NCBI GenBank assembly: GCA_964484515.1
Contig: CAZAGT010000026.1
Location: forward strand, 1-25,578
DNA length: 25,578 nt
Source: CAZAGT01 sp964484515
GTDB taxonomy: Bacteria; Desulfobacterota; DSM-4660; Desulfatiglandales; HGW-15
Direction of reading: 5' to 3'
The notes beneath the pieces were generated by a model that saw nothing but the letters and a program-made list of their open reading frames with translations, was not told where the DNA came from and did not search any database. This document shows positions 8,705-16,585 of the stretch, in pieces. Position numbers and translations under genes: made by a program. The stretch's first letter is position 1. The number at the start of each line of letters is the position of its first letter.

Positions 8705-10201
8705 ATGGAGAGCGTCCTCGTTGCCCTCGGGCTGATCCTCAAGCCGTACGTCATCTTGGTCATCCTCATGTCGGCCATGTACGGTCTCTTTGTCGGATCC
8801 ATTCCCGGCTTGACCGCGACCATGGCGACAGCCCTCCTGGTCCCGGTCACCTTTTTCATGGATCCGGTCCCAGCCCTGGCGGCGATCGTGACGATGGAGG
8901 CCATGGCGATCTTCGCCGGCGACATTCCTGGAGCCTTGGTCAGGATACCGGGCACCCCCTCCTCCGCCGCCTATGTGGATGAATCCTACGCCCTCACCCG
9001 GCAGGGAAAGGCCGGCTTCGTCCTCGGTACGGATGTCACCGTGGCCGCCATCGGCGGGTTCATAGGGGCCTTGATCCTCATCAATCTGGCACCTCTTCTG
9101 GCAGAGGTCGCGATGCAGTTCACCTCTTTCGAGTATTTCTGGTTGGCATGCATCGGGCTGAGCTGTGCCGTCCTGGTCACAAAGGGTTCCCTGATCAAGG
9201 GGATGGTGTCTCTGCTCATCGGCCTTTTTATGACCACGGTCGGTGTGGATATCACCCTGGGATACCCGCGTTTTACCTTCGGGGTCACGGACTTCCTGAA
9301 TGGATTCAGCTTCATTCCGGCGATGATCGGCATGTTCGGCGTGTCGGAGGTGATGCGCAACGTCTCGGGAGACGCCGTATCCATCGCAACGAAAGCGGTG
9401 AAACCAGGGAAGATCTTTGAGGGCGTCGGCAAGACCCTGCGCAGATACAAGCTCAACGTTGCCCGCTCCGGTCTGGTGGGAACCTTTGTCGGCATCCTGC
9501 CCGGCGCGGGGGCCGATATCGGCGCCTGGATCGCCTATGCGCTGAGCAAAAAGTTCTCCCGGACACCCGAGAAATACGGCACCGGTCACATCGAAGGGAT
9601 TGTGGACGCGGGCACGGCCAACAATGCCAGCCTGGGCGGGGCCTGGGTACCGGCCCTCGTATTCGGTATTCCCGGCGATTCGATTACCGCCATCGTCATC
9701 GGCGTCCTCTTCATGAAGGGGCTTCGGCCGGGACCCATGATCTTCCAGGAGAGGCCGGAGGTTCTCTACGCCGTTTATATCGCCTTTATCGTCGCCAATC
9801 TGATCTTGATTCCTATGGGTTATCTTGCCATCAAGGCCGGTAGCCAGATGCTACGGGTCCCGCGCAATCTGCTTATGCCGACCATCCTCATGTTCTGCAT
9901 TGTGGGGTCATTTGCAATCAATAACACCACCTTTGATGTCTCGATCATGCTGTTCACCGGCATTCTGGCCTATTTCATGGAGGCCAACGATATTCCGGTC
10001 GCCCCGGCCATTCTGGGTCTGGTACTGGGGCGGTTGCTCGAAGAAAGCTTCATGGTGTCGATGATCAAATCGAACTGGGATCTGACCGTCTTCTTTCGGC
10101 GGCCCGTCGGTGCTGTCCTCGGCATCATCACCATCGTCCTCTGGGCATCCCCGCTCATTGGGCTCCTCCGAAGGCACCCCCGCGGCACAAGCCGGGGATA
10201 A
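8705..10201 (+). CDS. tctA: Tripartite tricarboxylate transporter large permease TctA
   Basis: This is the large membrane permease, 498 residues with roughly a dozen hydrophobic segments, which moves the ligand delivered by TctC using an ion gradient. The family signature is duplicated: GSIPGLTATMATALLVP near residue 31 and GILPGAGADIGAWIAYALS in the middle. These are the two PG-containing loops of the inverted structural repeat. FGIPGDSITAIVIG is also recognisable. It follows tctB by five bases. About 30 bases after its stop lies the second copy of the long palindromic element, which may act as the transcript end. A 316-codon antisense frame over it is judged a shadow. Confidence 0.95.
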   Translation: MESVLVALGLILKPYVILVILMSAMYGLFVGSIPGLTATMATALLVPVTFFMDPVPALAAIVTMEAMAIFAGDIPGALVRIPGTPSSAAYVDESYALTRQGKAGFVLGTDVTVAAIGGFIGALILINLAPLLAEVAMQFTSFEYFWLACIGLSCAVLVTKGSLIKGMVSLLIGLFMTTVGVDITLGYPRFTFGVTDFLNGFSFIPAMIGMFGVSEVMRNVSGDAVSIATKAVKPGKIFEGVGKTLRRYKLNVARSGLVGTFVGILPGAGADIGAWIAYALSKKFSRTPEKYGTGHIEGIVDAGTANNASLGGAWVPALVFGIPGDSITAIVIGVLFMKGLRPGPMIFQERPEVLYAVYIAFIVANLILIPMGYLAIKAGSQMLRVPRNLLMPTILMFCIVGSFAINNTTFDVSIMLFTGILAYFMEANDIPVAPAILGLVLGRLLEESFMVSMIKSNWDLTVFFRRPVGAVLGIITIVLWASPLIGLLRRHPRGTSRG

Positions 10202-10234
10202 AACTCCAGCGAAGCTGTCGAAAAACCTATCTCT

Positions 10235-10364
10235 CTGAGACTGATGGAAAACGTTCAGATGCAAGGCTTCTGAAATCCCGAGGAATGAGGCGTACCTAGA
10301 AGTACGCCGCAGTGACGAGGGATGAGGAGTAACGCAGCAGATGGACCTTTTCCGACAGTCTCAG
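10235..10364. repeat. Long imperfect palindromic element, copy 2
   Basis: The arms 10235-10262 and 10337-10364 pair at 22 of 28 positions. The inner hairpin GGCGTAC (10289-10295) / GTACGCC (10302-10308) is perfect. It shares arms and internal blocks with the element at 825-987 but is about 30 bases shorter, so copies differ in the spacer. It sits 33 bases after the tctA stop, again at a gene 3' end. Confidence 0.8.
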
Positions 10365-10530
10365 CTTAAGATTGACAGGGGCCATCGCCCTCCATAGAAT
10401 GGCCGCATCTCAAGGCCTGGTAAGGGTCTGAACGTGCCGGCTCACGACGAAGCGGCGATCTCATTGAAGCCTGTAAATGAAGGGGTTTCCCATCATTAGA
10501 AGATAGTGACCACGCAGGTGGATTAACTGA

Positions 10531-10708
10531 AGGTGAAAGATCGAAGGGTTGAGGTTAGAGTCAGGAGGTAGAGGCCTGCTGGAATCAAGGGTCGCGGCCG
10601 CCCTTAGCTTGCACCTTTACCTAATCGCGAAACCCTGATTCCTAACCTCGGAACTTTAGCAACGGACAACGGACCACGAACGACGGACATTGAGCGTCTT
10701 CGCTCAAT
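10531..10708 (+). repeat. Pre-gene repeat family 2, copy A, ending in TTGAGCG hairpin
   Basis: This stretch aligns with 19276-19441. Shared blocks are AGGTGAAAG, CGAAGGGTT, GAGGTTAGAG, a GGAGGTA-like block, GAATCAA and a closing hairpin. Inside, GAGGTTAG near the start is inverted as CTAACCTC later, so the unit is palindromic. The closing hairpin ATTGAGCG-TCTT-CGCTCAAT spans 10689-10708 and ends 24 bases before the acyl-CoA dehydrogenase ATG, so it is likely in that gene's leader. The 10365-10530 stretch before it shows nothing else I can name. Confidence 0.7.
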
Positions 10709-10732
10709 CGGTATTTACGAGGGAGGGACACG

Positions 10733-11869
10733 ATGGATATTGAGTTGACCGAAGAGCAGCGAATCATCCAAGCGACCATGCGGGACTTTGCTCAAAACGA
10801 GCTTGAACCTGTTGCAGAAGAGATAGACCTGGCCGAGGAGTTCGCCCGGAAGAACTTCAAGCGGATGGCCGAGCTCGGTCTAACCGGGATGACGATACCC
10901 GCGGAATACGGGGGCAGCGGGTCGGATGAGCTTTCGCTGGCCATCGCGGTTGAGGAGATCGCGCGGGCGTGTGCCTCGACAGCCGACATCCTGGATGCCC
11001 ATCTGGTTTTGTGTGCAGCCCTCATCTCCCATTGGGGCACGGAGGAGCAGAAGCAGAGATATCTACCCACCCTTGTGAAGGGCGAGAAGGTGGGCGCCTT
11101 TGCGGTGACCGAACCGGACGCCGGAAGCGACATCGGCAGGATCAGGACCAAGGCCGAAAAGGATGGGGATGACTATATCCTGAACGGACAGAAGACCTTT
11201 ATCACAAACGGCGACGTGTGTGACGTGGTCGTCGTCTTCGCCGGGATCCCTGAGCTGGCGCCGCGCGGCATGACCGCCTTCATCGTGGAAGAGGGCATGA
11301 AAGGCTTTTCAAAGGGTAAGAAATTCAAGAAGCTCGGCATGCACGGCGCGACCAACGCGGAGCTCTACTTTGAGGATTGCCGCGTCCCCGCCGCCAACCG
11401 GATCGGAGCGGACGGCAAAGGGATGAAGATCTGCTTGTCCACCCTCGATTACGGACGGATCGGGATTGCGGCCCAGGCCGTCGGCATAGCCCAAGCAACC
11501 TTGGACAAATGCGCCGAATATGCCAGGACCCGTGTCCAATTCGGCGGCCCGATCTCCGATAACCAGTCCATCTCCAACCGGCTGGCGGATATGGCCACCG
11601 AGATCGAGGCGGCGCGACTCCTGACCTACAAGGCGGCCTACCTGGCCGACAACGGAAAACCCTTTGGCAAGAACGCCGCCATGGCCAAACTATTCGCCTC
11701 CGAGCTTGCCATGCGGGCGACCACGTGGGGAATCCAGATATTCGGCGGCTATGGCTATATGATGGAATATCCGGTTCAGCGCTATTTCCGCGATGCCAAA
11801 CTGACCGAGATCTACGAGGGTACCTCTGAGATTCAGCGGTTGGTCATTGCCAGATCCGTCCTTTCCTGA
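10733..11869 (+). CDS. Acyl-CoA dehydrogenase (short/medium-chain type)
   Basis: This FAD enzyme introduces a trans-2 double bond into an acyl-CoA and passes electrons to an electron-transfer flavoprotein. At 378 residues it is the standard size. It has the N-terminal helical domain (MDIELTEEQRIIQATMRDFA), the FAD/substrate signature AFAVTEPDAGSDIG (about 122-135), and the C-terminal helical domain with IFGGYGYMMEYPVQRYFRD. The catalytic base is in place: E362 in IYEGTSEIQ, the SCAD/MCAD position. GAGGGAGG precedes the ATG. No etfAB genes are in the window. It lies between the transporter and an aspartate kinase. Chain length and substrate cannot be read; branched-chain, short straight-chain and dicarboxylic substrates are all possible. 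Confidence 0.94.
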   Translation: MDIELTEEQRIIQATMRDFAQNELEPVAEEIDLAEEFARKNFKRMAELGLTGMTIPAEYGGSGSDELSLAIAVEEIARACASTADILDAHLVLCAALISHWGTEEQKQRYLPTLVKGEKVGAFAVTEPDAGSDIGRIRTKAEKDGDDYILNGQKTFITNGDVCDVVVVFAGIPELAPRGMTAFIVEEGMKGFSKGKKFKKLGMHGATNAELYFEDCRVPAANRIGADGKGMKICLSTLDYGRIGIAAQAVGIAQATLDKCAEYARTRVQFGGPISDNQSISNRLADMATEIEAARLLTYKAAYLADNGKPFGKNAAMAKLFASELAMRATTWGIQIFGGYGYMMEYPVQRYFRDAKLTEIYEGTSEIQRLVIARSVLS

Positions 11870-11961
11870 GAGGCTGTCGTAAGACGCCCTCAGTCTTGAG
11901 CTGTTTAAAAACCTTCAGCCTTCAACCTGAATACCTAGATAGTCCCATCAAAGGACTCACG

Positions 11962-13344
11962 ATGAAAGTTATCAAAGTCGGCGGCGGCTGTCTCAAGGGT
12001 AAGAAAGAGATCGCCCATATTTTGGATCTGATTGCAGAGCGGGGACCGGGCCATATCTTTGTCGTCTCGGCCCTGAGTGGGATCACGGATTTCTTGATCG
12101 ACAGCATGCCTACGGCGCTCAGCGATGAGGCCAGCATTCCTGCGATTATGAGCCGTTTGAGGAGCAAACACATGCTCGTAGCGCGGCACCTGATCCCCAA
12201 GGGCAAAGCGTATAACAGCTTCAGCAGCGACTTCAATCGATCGCTGAGCAAACTCGAACGCCTATACTATGGCCTCAATTTCACCAGGGAGATCACGCCA
12301 CGGATACGGGACGTGATCAGCAGCTTTGGTGAACGCTTCTCCGCGGAGTTGCTTGCGGGCGCCCTCCGCTGCCGCCGAGTCAAGTCGACCTACCGCATGC
12401 CCCAAGACATCGGTCTAATGACCGACGGCAAGTTTGGCGATGCCACGGCTCAGCTAGGCAAGACGGCTCAGAACCTGAAGCAGCACCTGAAACCGCTGCT
12501 TAAAGGTGGGATGATCCTGTTTATCCCTGGATTTTATGGCGTCAGTGAGAACGGAGACATCACAACCTTTGGACGCGGCGGCAGTGACTACTCGGCCGCA
12601 GTAATTGCAGCGAGCATGGGGGCCGAAGTCCTGGAGATCTGGAAAGACGTTGCCGGCTATCTCAGCGCCGATCCCGAGTTTGTACCCGAGACGCGGCTCA
12701 TCCCCGAGCTGTCTTATGATGAAGCGGCCGAGCTCTCCTATTTCGGCGCTCAGATCCTTCACCCGCGCACGGTTGAGCCCCTCAGGCGCAGCGGACTAAC
12801 GATTGCCGTCAAGGACACCATGGATCCTGATGCACCAGGGAGTGTGATTAGGTCTCGCAGCCAACGCGCCAAGACCGTAATCAAGAGTATCGCCCACGAC
12901 ACCGACATCGGAATCCTCAAGGTCCATGCCTCGGGCGTCGGCGCCCGCCCCGGCATCCTGGCCCTCGTTTCAAGCCAGTTGACCCAGGCCGGCGTCAACA
13001 TCAAATCCGTGGTCACGTCTCAGACCTGCATCAGCCTGCTCCTGGCCCACAATGACCTGGAGACCGGGCGCCAGGCCCTGAACGCCTTGCAGCCAAAGCC
13101 CTATCGAAGACTGGAAAAGATCGAAGACATCGCGCTTGTGGGTCTTGTCGGGGAGGGTCTTATACATCGGACCGGTGTGGCGGCCCAATGCTTCAGCGCC
13201 GTGGCCGCCTCACACGTCAACGTGGAAATGATCTCTTTCGGTCCCTCCAGGGTCGCGCTCTATTTCCTGGTCAAAACCGCGGACCTCCAAAAGGCGGTCA
13301 ACGCCATCCACAGCACCTTTTTCTCCACTGAAAGCAGCGGATAA
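11962..13344 (+). CDS. Aspartate kinase (monofunctional, two ACT domains)
   Basis: The enzyme phosphorylates aspartate at the start of lysine, threonine and methionine synthesis. The 460-residue length and the long segment between the P-loop-like start and the active-site GERFSAELLAGAL resemble the class with AKIII or ThrA N-termini rather than the short alpha/beta type. The nucleotide site FGRGGSDYSAAVIAA is intact. Two ACT domains end the protein, starting near GILKVHASGVGARPG and IALVGLVGEGLIHRTG, so allosteric feedback is likely. The N-terminal motif reads KVGGGCLKG instead of the usual KFGGTS, an unusual variant. The frame opens earlier at a TTG (11896), but the ATG at 11962 starts exactly at the conserved strand and has AAGGAC before it. 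No homoserine dehydrogenase or aspartate semialdehyde dehydrogenase is adjacent. Confidence 0.88.
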   Translation: MKVIKVGGGCLKGKKEIAHILDLIAERGPGHIFVVSALSGITDFLIDSMPTALSDEASIPAIMSRLRSKHMLVARHLIPKGKAYNSFSSDFNRSLSKLERLYYGLNFTREITPRIRDVISSFGERFSAELLAGALRCRRVKSTYRMPQDIGLMTDGKFGDATAQLGKTAQNLKQHLKPLLKGGMILFIPGFYGVSENGDITTFGRGGSDYSAAVIAASMGAEVLEIWKDVAGYLSADPEFVPETRLIPELSYDEAAELSYFGAQILHPRTVEPLRRSGLTIAVKDTMDPDAPGSVIRSRSQRAKTVIKSIAHDTDIGILKVHASGVGARPGILALVSSQLTQAGVNIKSVVTSQTCISLLLAHNDLETGRQALNALQPKPYRRLEKIEDIALVGLVGEGLIHRTGVAAQCFSAVAASHVNVEMISFGPSRVALYFLVKTADLQKAVNAIHSTFFSTESSG

Positions 13345-13479
13345 GGCCTCTACCTCAAACCTTTGAGGGTGGGTGCACCATCACCGTAGGAGGGGCATTT
13401 GACCTGTAATCAGCGGATTGATAAAATGCCGAAAATCGCCCTTCGGGGGATTTATCGCTCTTGAAGCATCGAGGTGATG

Positions 13480-13968
13480 ATGAAAACCGTACAGATCGTT
13501 TTGGTCTTCCTTCTTGCCCTATGCTGTGGCGGCGTATTTGCCGGTGCAGCCGGGGAAATAGAACTTGTCGATGGCAGTGTCATCCAGGGTGAAATCGTCT
13601 CCTTCAAAGAGGGCGTTTACACCATCAGATCGAATGCCATCGGCTCTATCCAAATCAATGAATCGAAGATTCGTGCCATTCGGTTCACGTCAGCTAAGAG
13701 TGACCCGAAGGCGACGTTAAACTCGACGCCAGGATCAGTAAATGCGGAATCACTGGCCATTCAGCAGGCCTTGATGAGCAACGAAAAAATCCTCCCGATC
13801 CTACTCTCCCTCCAGAACGACCCGGAGATTCAAGAGATACTGAATGACCCGGATATCATGGATGCCGTCATGGCCGGTGATCTCCAGAGGTTGATGTCGA
13901 ATCCGAAATTTATGGAGCTTCTCAACCATCCGAAGGTTCAACAAATCCGTGATACGTTCAGGGAATAA
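13480..13968 (+). CDS. Small exported protein with STI1-like C-terminal tail
   Basis: No function is assigned. The 162-residue product starts with a signal peptide (MKTVQIVLVFLLALCCGG, likely cleavage after AGA near residue 23; no good lipobox). Residues 26-70 form a small beta-rich segment (IELVDGSVIQGEIVSF, then GSIQINESKIRAIRF) like the short DGS..GEI units seen in bacterial envelope proteins. Residues 110-155 are helical with repeated DP/NP steps (NDPEIQEILNDPDIMDAV, then NPKFMELLNHPKV), the pattern of STI1/HOP DP domains that bind clients in co-chaperones. ATG codons lie at 13477 and 13480 with a GTG at 13474; GAGG at 13471-13474 best fits the ATG at 13480. A stem-loop with a TTCG turn lies about 40 bases upstream. 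Its 3' end is only 25 bases from the convergent fusion gene. Confidence 0.7.
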   Translation: MKTVQIVLVFLLALCCGGVFAGAAGEIELVDGSVIQGEIVSFKEGVYTIRSNAIGSIQINESKIRAIRFTSAKSDPKATLNSTPGSVNAESLAIQQALMSNEKILPILLSLQNDPEIQEILNDPDIMDAVMAGDLQRLMSNPKFMELLNHPKVQQIRDTFRE

Positions 13969-13993
13969 GGTGTGGGGGCTGATTTTCTGAGGG

Positions 13994-16279
13994 TCATTCA
14001 TTCTCCGGGTTACCTTCAAAACGGAACTCGATCCACTCGCTCCAGTATTCCTCCAGGCCATAGGGTGCGACCCGAATGCGATAGGGATTCCAATACGGTA
14101 ATGGTTCCCATGCCTCCCTCGGCAGCGGGCCGAAGACCTTTCGGTTGCCGTGAACCGGAATCGAGCCCTTGAGATTGCGCCAACCCTCACCCACGTCATA
14201 TTGGATCACGTATTCGAGATCGGGATCCCCGGTCCAGCTAAAGACCATCCGGCCGTTGACCTCCTGGAGTCCGATGGAGGATTGATCCTTGGGAGATAGG
14301 ATAACCGGTCTCTCAAGCCTCGAGGCCGCGGGGATATCATCCTTGCCGTAGGTCACCTCTGTTTTCGCCAACAGCCTCAACCGCTCTGTTTGCATCCGGG
14401 CGACATTCTGATAGAGCATCTCCTCCAGCTCATTGGCCGTTTGCGGCTCTTCATCGGAGAGGTCCCTGGTCTCACCCGGATCCTGTTGAAGGTTGTAGAG
14501 TCGGCGGCTCGGAGCCTCATCGCCTTCTTTGCAGACCAGCTTCCAGGTATCCGTTCTTATGGAGCGGAACATGATCCTTTCCTGCTCGGGCGTACTCTGG
14601 TATCCGGCTGAGACCGATTCACTGATGGCCGGGAGGGCCTTGGCACCCGACTTCTCCTTCATCGTGGGCATCAGCGATCGGCCATCAGTCGATTCCGGGA
14701 TCGGGAGTCCCGCAATGTCCAGGATCGTAGGCATAATGTCCACCTGTCGTACCTGATCCTCGACAATGCGACCGCCCTTCAGCCTTGACGGCGCATAAAA
14801 GATGAGGGGGATCTTCAGGACCTCGTCAAACATGGTGGCCCGAAGTGTGGTCGAGGCGTGACCGATAAAGCCGTGCTCAAAGAGTTCCTCCCCATGGTCA
14901 GCCGTTATGACAAGCAAGGTGTTACGGTGCATTTTCCATCTGCTCATCCTCTCAAAGAGCCGTTCGATGAAGTGGTCCAGCTCCCGCAACTGGCCGTCGT
15001 AGAGGGCCACCACGGTCTCCTTCTCCTCAGGACGAAACGACAGGCTCCCACGGGGTATCACGGTTTCCCGCTGGACGGTCTTTAGCGCATCAGATGCCAG
15101 ATGGGCCTCCATCTCTCTGGTCAGAAAAGGGGTCTTCTCCCGCGTGACAAAAGGCAGGTGGAGGAACCGATAGTGGTACCAGACGATAAAACGACCCCGA
15201 TGATGATCGTCGAGCCACCTGAGCAACTCATCACCGGGCTGGGAGGCCTCCTCCAGGTACTGGGGGTCTTTGGAATCAAGACCCAGGTGGCTGAAGTTGG
15301 CAATCTCCGTGAGATAGGAAATATTGGGTGCCGTGTATCCGCCCTGCTGAAAGAGGTTAAAAAGGGTTGGCGTGCCGGGCATGAGATGCTTTCCCCGGCC
15401 CTGGACGCCGTGGGTCGTAGGATAAAGCCCCGTGAGGATTGATATCAATCCGGGGGATGTCCATGGGGCCGAGCTAATCACATTCTTGTAGAGGACCCCT
15501 TTTCGGGCGATCCGATCCAGAAAAGGAGACGTGTCACGGTGATATCCGTAGCAGCCTAAGTGATCTGGCCGGAGGGTATCCACGGTCAGGAGGATAACGT
15601 TCAACCGTGGGCGCCAGAATTTGTTATAGAAGAAGGCGCCGTGCGCACAAAGCATGATGCAGATCACGACCGCCGACCACCGCCTCAGTCTCTTCGCCGT
15701 CGACGGTGCCACAGACCGTTCCCATGTAAAACCTGCCAGGAGAGCGACCGCGAAGAAAGATGAGGCCCAGTTGATCGTGATGTCCTTGAATTCATAGACT
15801 CGGTTGGGCAGAATTCCCTGCACGATCTCATCCAAATAACCGACTGCGAGGCCGTAAAGCAGGATCGCCACGTAGATCCAGCCCGTCTTCATACGGACCT
15901 TGAGCGTCCAGTAGGCCAAGAGGACCAAAAGGCTATATTCGGCCATGTGGAGTCGCTCGGCCGGGAACTCGCAGTAGAAATAGACGAGTGGAAGGTAGGA
16001 AAAGAAAAAGAGCGCCGACCAGAGATAAAGGAGCGGGTCTCTGTCTCTCTTTTTAAGGGTAGCGTATCCGAGACATGATGCAGCCAGGAGGGGCAACCCG
16101 AAATGGGTCGTTGCCCGCAAGAGATTGGGGGCTTTCTGGGAAAAGAAGCTCCAGACAGTCGGGAACAGGGGCAAAGTGGCGAAAATAAGCCCCGTATAGA
16201 GGAGAGTAACGATCCCGCGGCCGAGAAAACGGCGTTTCTGATTATTTTCGTCAAAGACGAATCCAGGCTCCTGTGTCAT
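13994..16279 (-). CDS. Membrane fusion: VanZ-like domain plus sulfatase/alkaline-phosphatase-fold domain
   Basis: The 761-residue protein has several N-terminal membrane helices. Residues 105-180 fit a VanZ-like pattern (H111, Y115, D150-E151, Q154, R160, D166, N170). From about 226 a sulfatase-superfamily catalytic domain follows: metal aspartate D234 in LLTVDTLRPDHLGCYG, then D461-H462, H469 and H474 in ITADHGEELFEHGFIGHA. The nucleophile position reads WTSPG (T274), with no Cys or Ser for formylglycine as in true sulfatases. A threonine there is typical of phospho- or phosphoethanolamine-transferring relatives. The last ~100 residues resemble a fibronectin-like beta domain. The catalytic part probably faces the periplasm. 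The ATG at 16279 has GAGGA five bases upstream; an earlier ATG at 16291 has none. Likely role: editing an envelope lipid or glycan; the substrate is unknown. Confidence 0.82.
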   Translation of the reverse strand: MTQEPGFVFDENNQKRRFLGRGIVTLLYTGLIFATLPLFPTVWSFFSQKAPNLLRATTHFGLPLLAASCLGYATLKKRDRDPLLYLWSALFFFSYLPLVYFYCEFPAERLHMAEYSLLVLLAYWTLKVRMKTGWIYVAILLYGLAVGYLDEIVQGILPNRVYEFKDITINWASSFFAVALLAGFTWERSVAPSTAKRLRRWSAVVICIMLCAHGAFFYNKFWRPRLNVILLTVDTLRPDHLGCYGYHRDTSPFLDRIARKGVLYKNVISSAPWTSPGLISILTGLYPTTHGVQGRGKHLMPGTPTLFNLFQQGGYTAPNISYLTEIANFSHLGLDSKDPQYLEEASQPGDELLRWLDDHHRGRFIVWYHYRFLHLPFVTREKTPFLTREMEAHLASDALKTVQRETVIPRGSLSFRPEEKETVVALYDGQLRELDHFIERLFERMSRWKMHRNTLLVITADHGEELFEHGFIGHASTTLRATMFDEVLKIPLIFYAPSRLKGGRIVEDQVRQVDIMPTILDIAGLPIPESTDGRSLMPTMKEKSGAKALPAISESVSAGYQSTPEQERIMFRSIRTDTWKLVCKEGDEAPSRRLYNLQQDPGETRDLSDEEPQTANELEEMLYQNVARMQTERLRLLAKTEVTYGKDDIPAASRLERPVILSPKDQSSIGLQEVNGRMVFSWTGDPDLEYVIQYDVGEGWRNLKGSIPVHGNRKVFGPLPREAWEPLPYWNPYRIRVAPYGLEEYWSEWIEFRFEGNPENE

Positions 16280-16585
16280 GCTTATCCTCATGGCGACGCC
16301 CGGCTTCCTTGGAAGACCCAGGCGGTTGCCTCCGACATCGTTTTCAGATCCTGAAGGATTGCCCCATTTTGCCCTGATAAGAACAGGCTATCAAGCGCTA
16401 AGTATTCGGTTGACAAATGCATTTTTCCCTACTTATATGCTCGAATCCGCGTGCACAAGCTCTCAAACTGATTATAATCCAAGTCTTTGCTCACGACGGT
16501 TCGCCTTCATTCCACCTCCGAATCGGATGGTACGAACGGGTCGGATCTTCGGAAATCGTCTCAGGCCCCAACGAAAGATACATCC
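16280..16585. other. Divergent intergenic region upstream of the hdr cluster
   Basis: These 306 bases separate the minus-strand fusion gene from the plus-strand Hdr cluster. A promoter-like site is at 16410-16439. Plus-strand open frames here carry no recognisable protein and join in-frame only as an implausible N-terminal extension of the following gene. No repeat shared with other gaps was seen. Confidence 0.5.
16410..16439 (+). promoter_or_regulatory. Promoter candidate of the hdr cluster
   Basis: A perfect -35 box TTGACA (16410-16415) is followed after 17 to 18 bases by TTATAT/TATATG (16433-16439) in an AT-rich patch. It points into the Hdr cluster, whose first start codon is at 16586, leaving a leader of roughly 140 bases. 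Confidence 0.6.

Noticed and set aside
8639..9589. 316-codon minus-strand open frame over tctA
   Set aside because: Antisense to a well-supported permease. Its His/Gly/Asp-rich content mirrors reversed hydrophobic codons.
11866..11893. Stem-loop over the acyl-CoA dehydrogenase stop as terminator, or a degenerate arm of the long palindromic element
   Set aside because: CTGAGAGGC/GCCCTCAG pairs with one bulge but no T tract follows, and similarity to the element arm is too short to call.
13430..13470. Stem-loop with a TTCG turn before the STI1-like gene as a terminator or riboswitch
   Set aside because: One mismatch in the stem, no T tract and no known riboswitch pattern; noted only as a possible leader structure.
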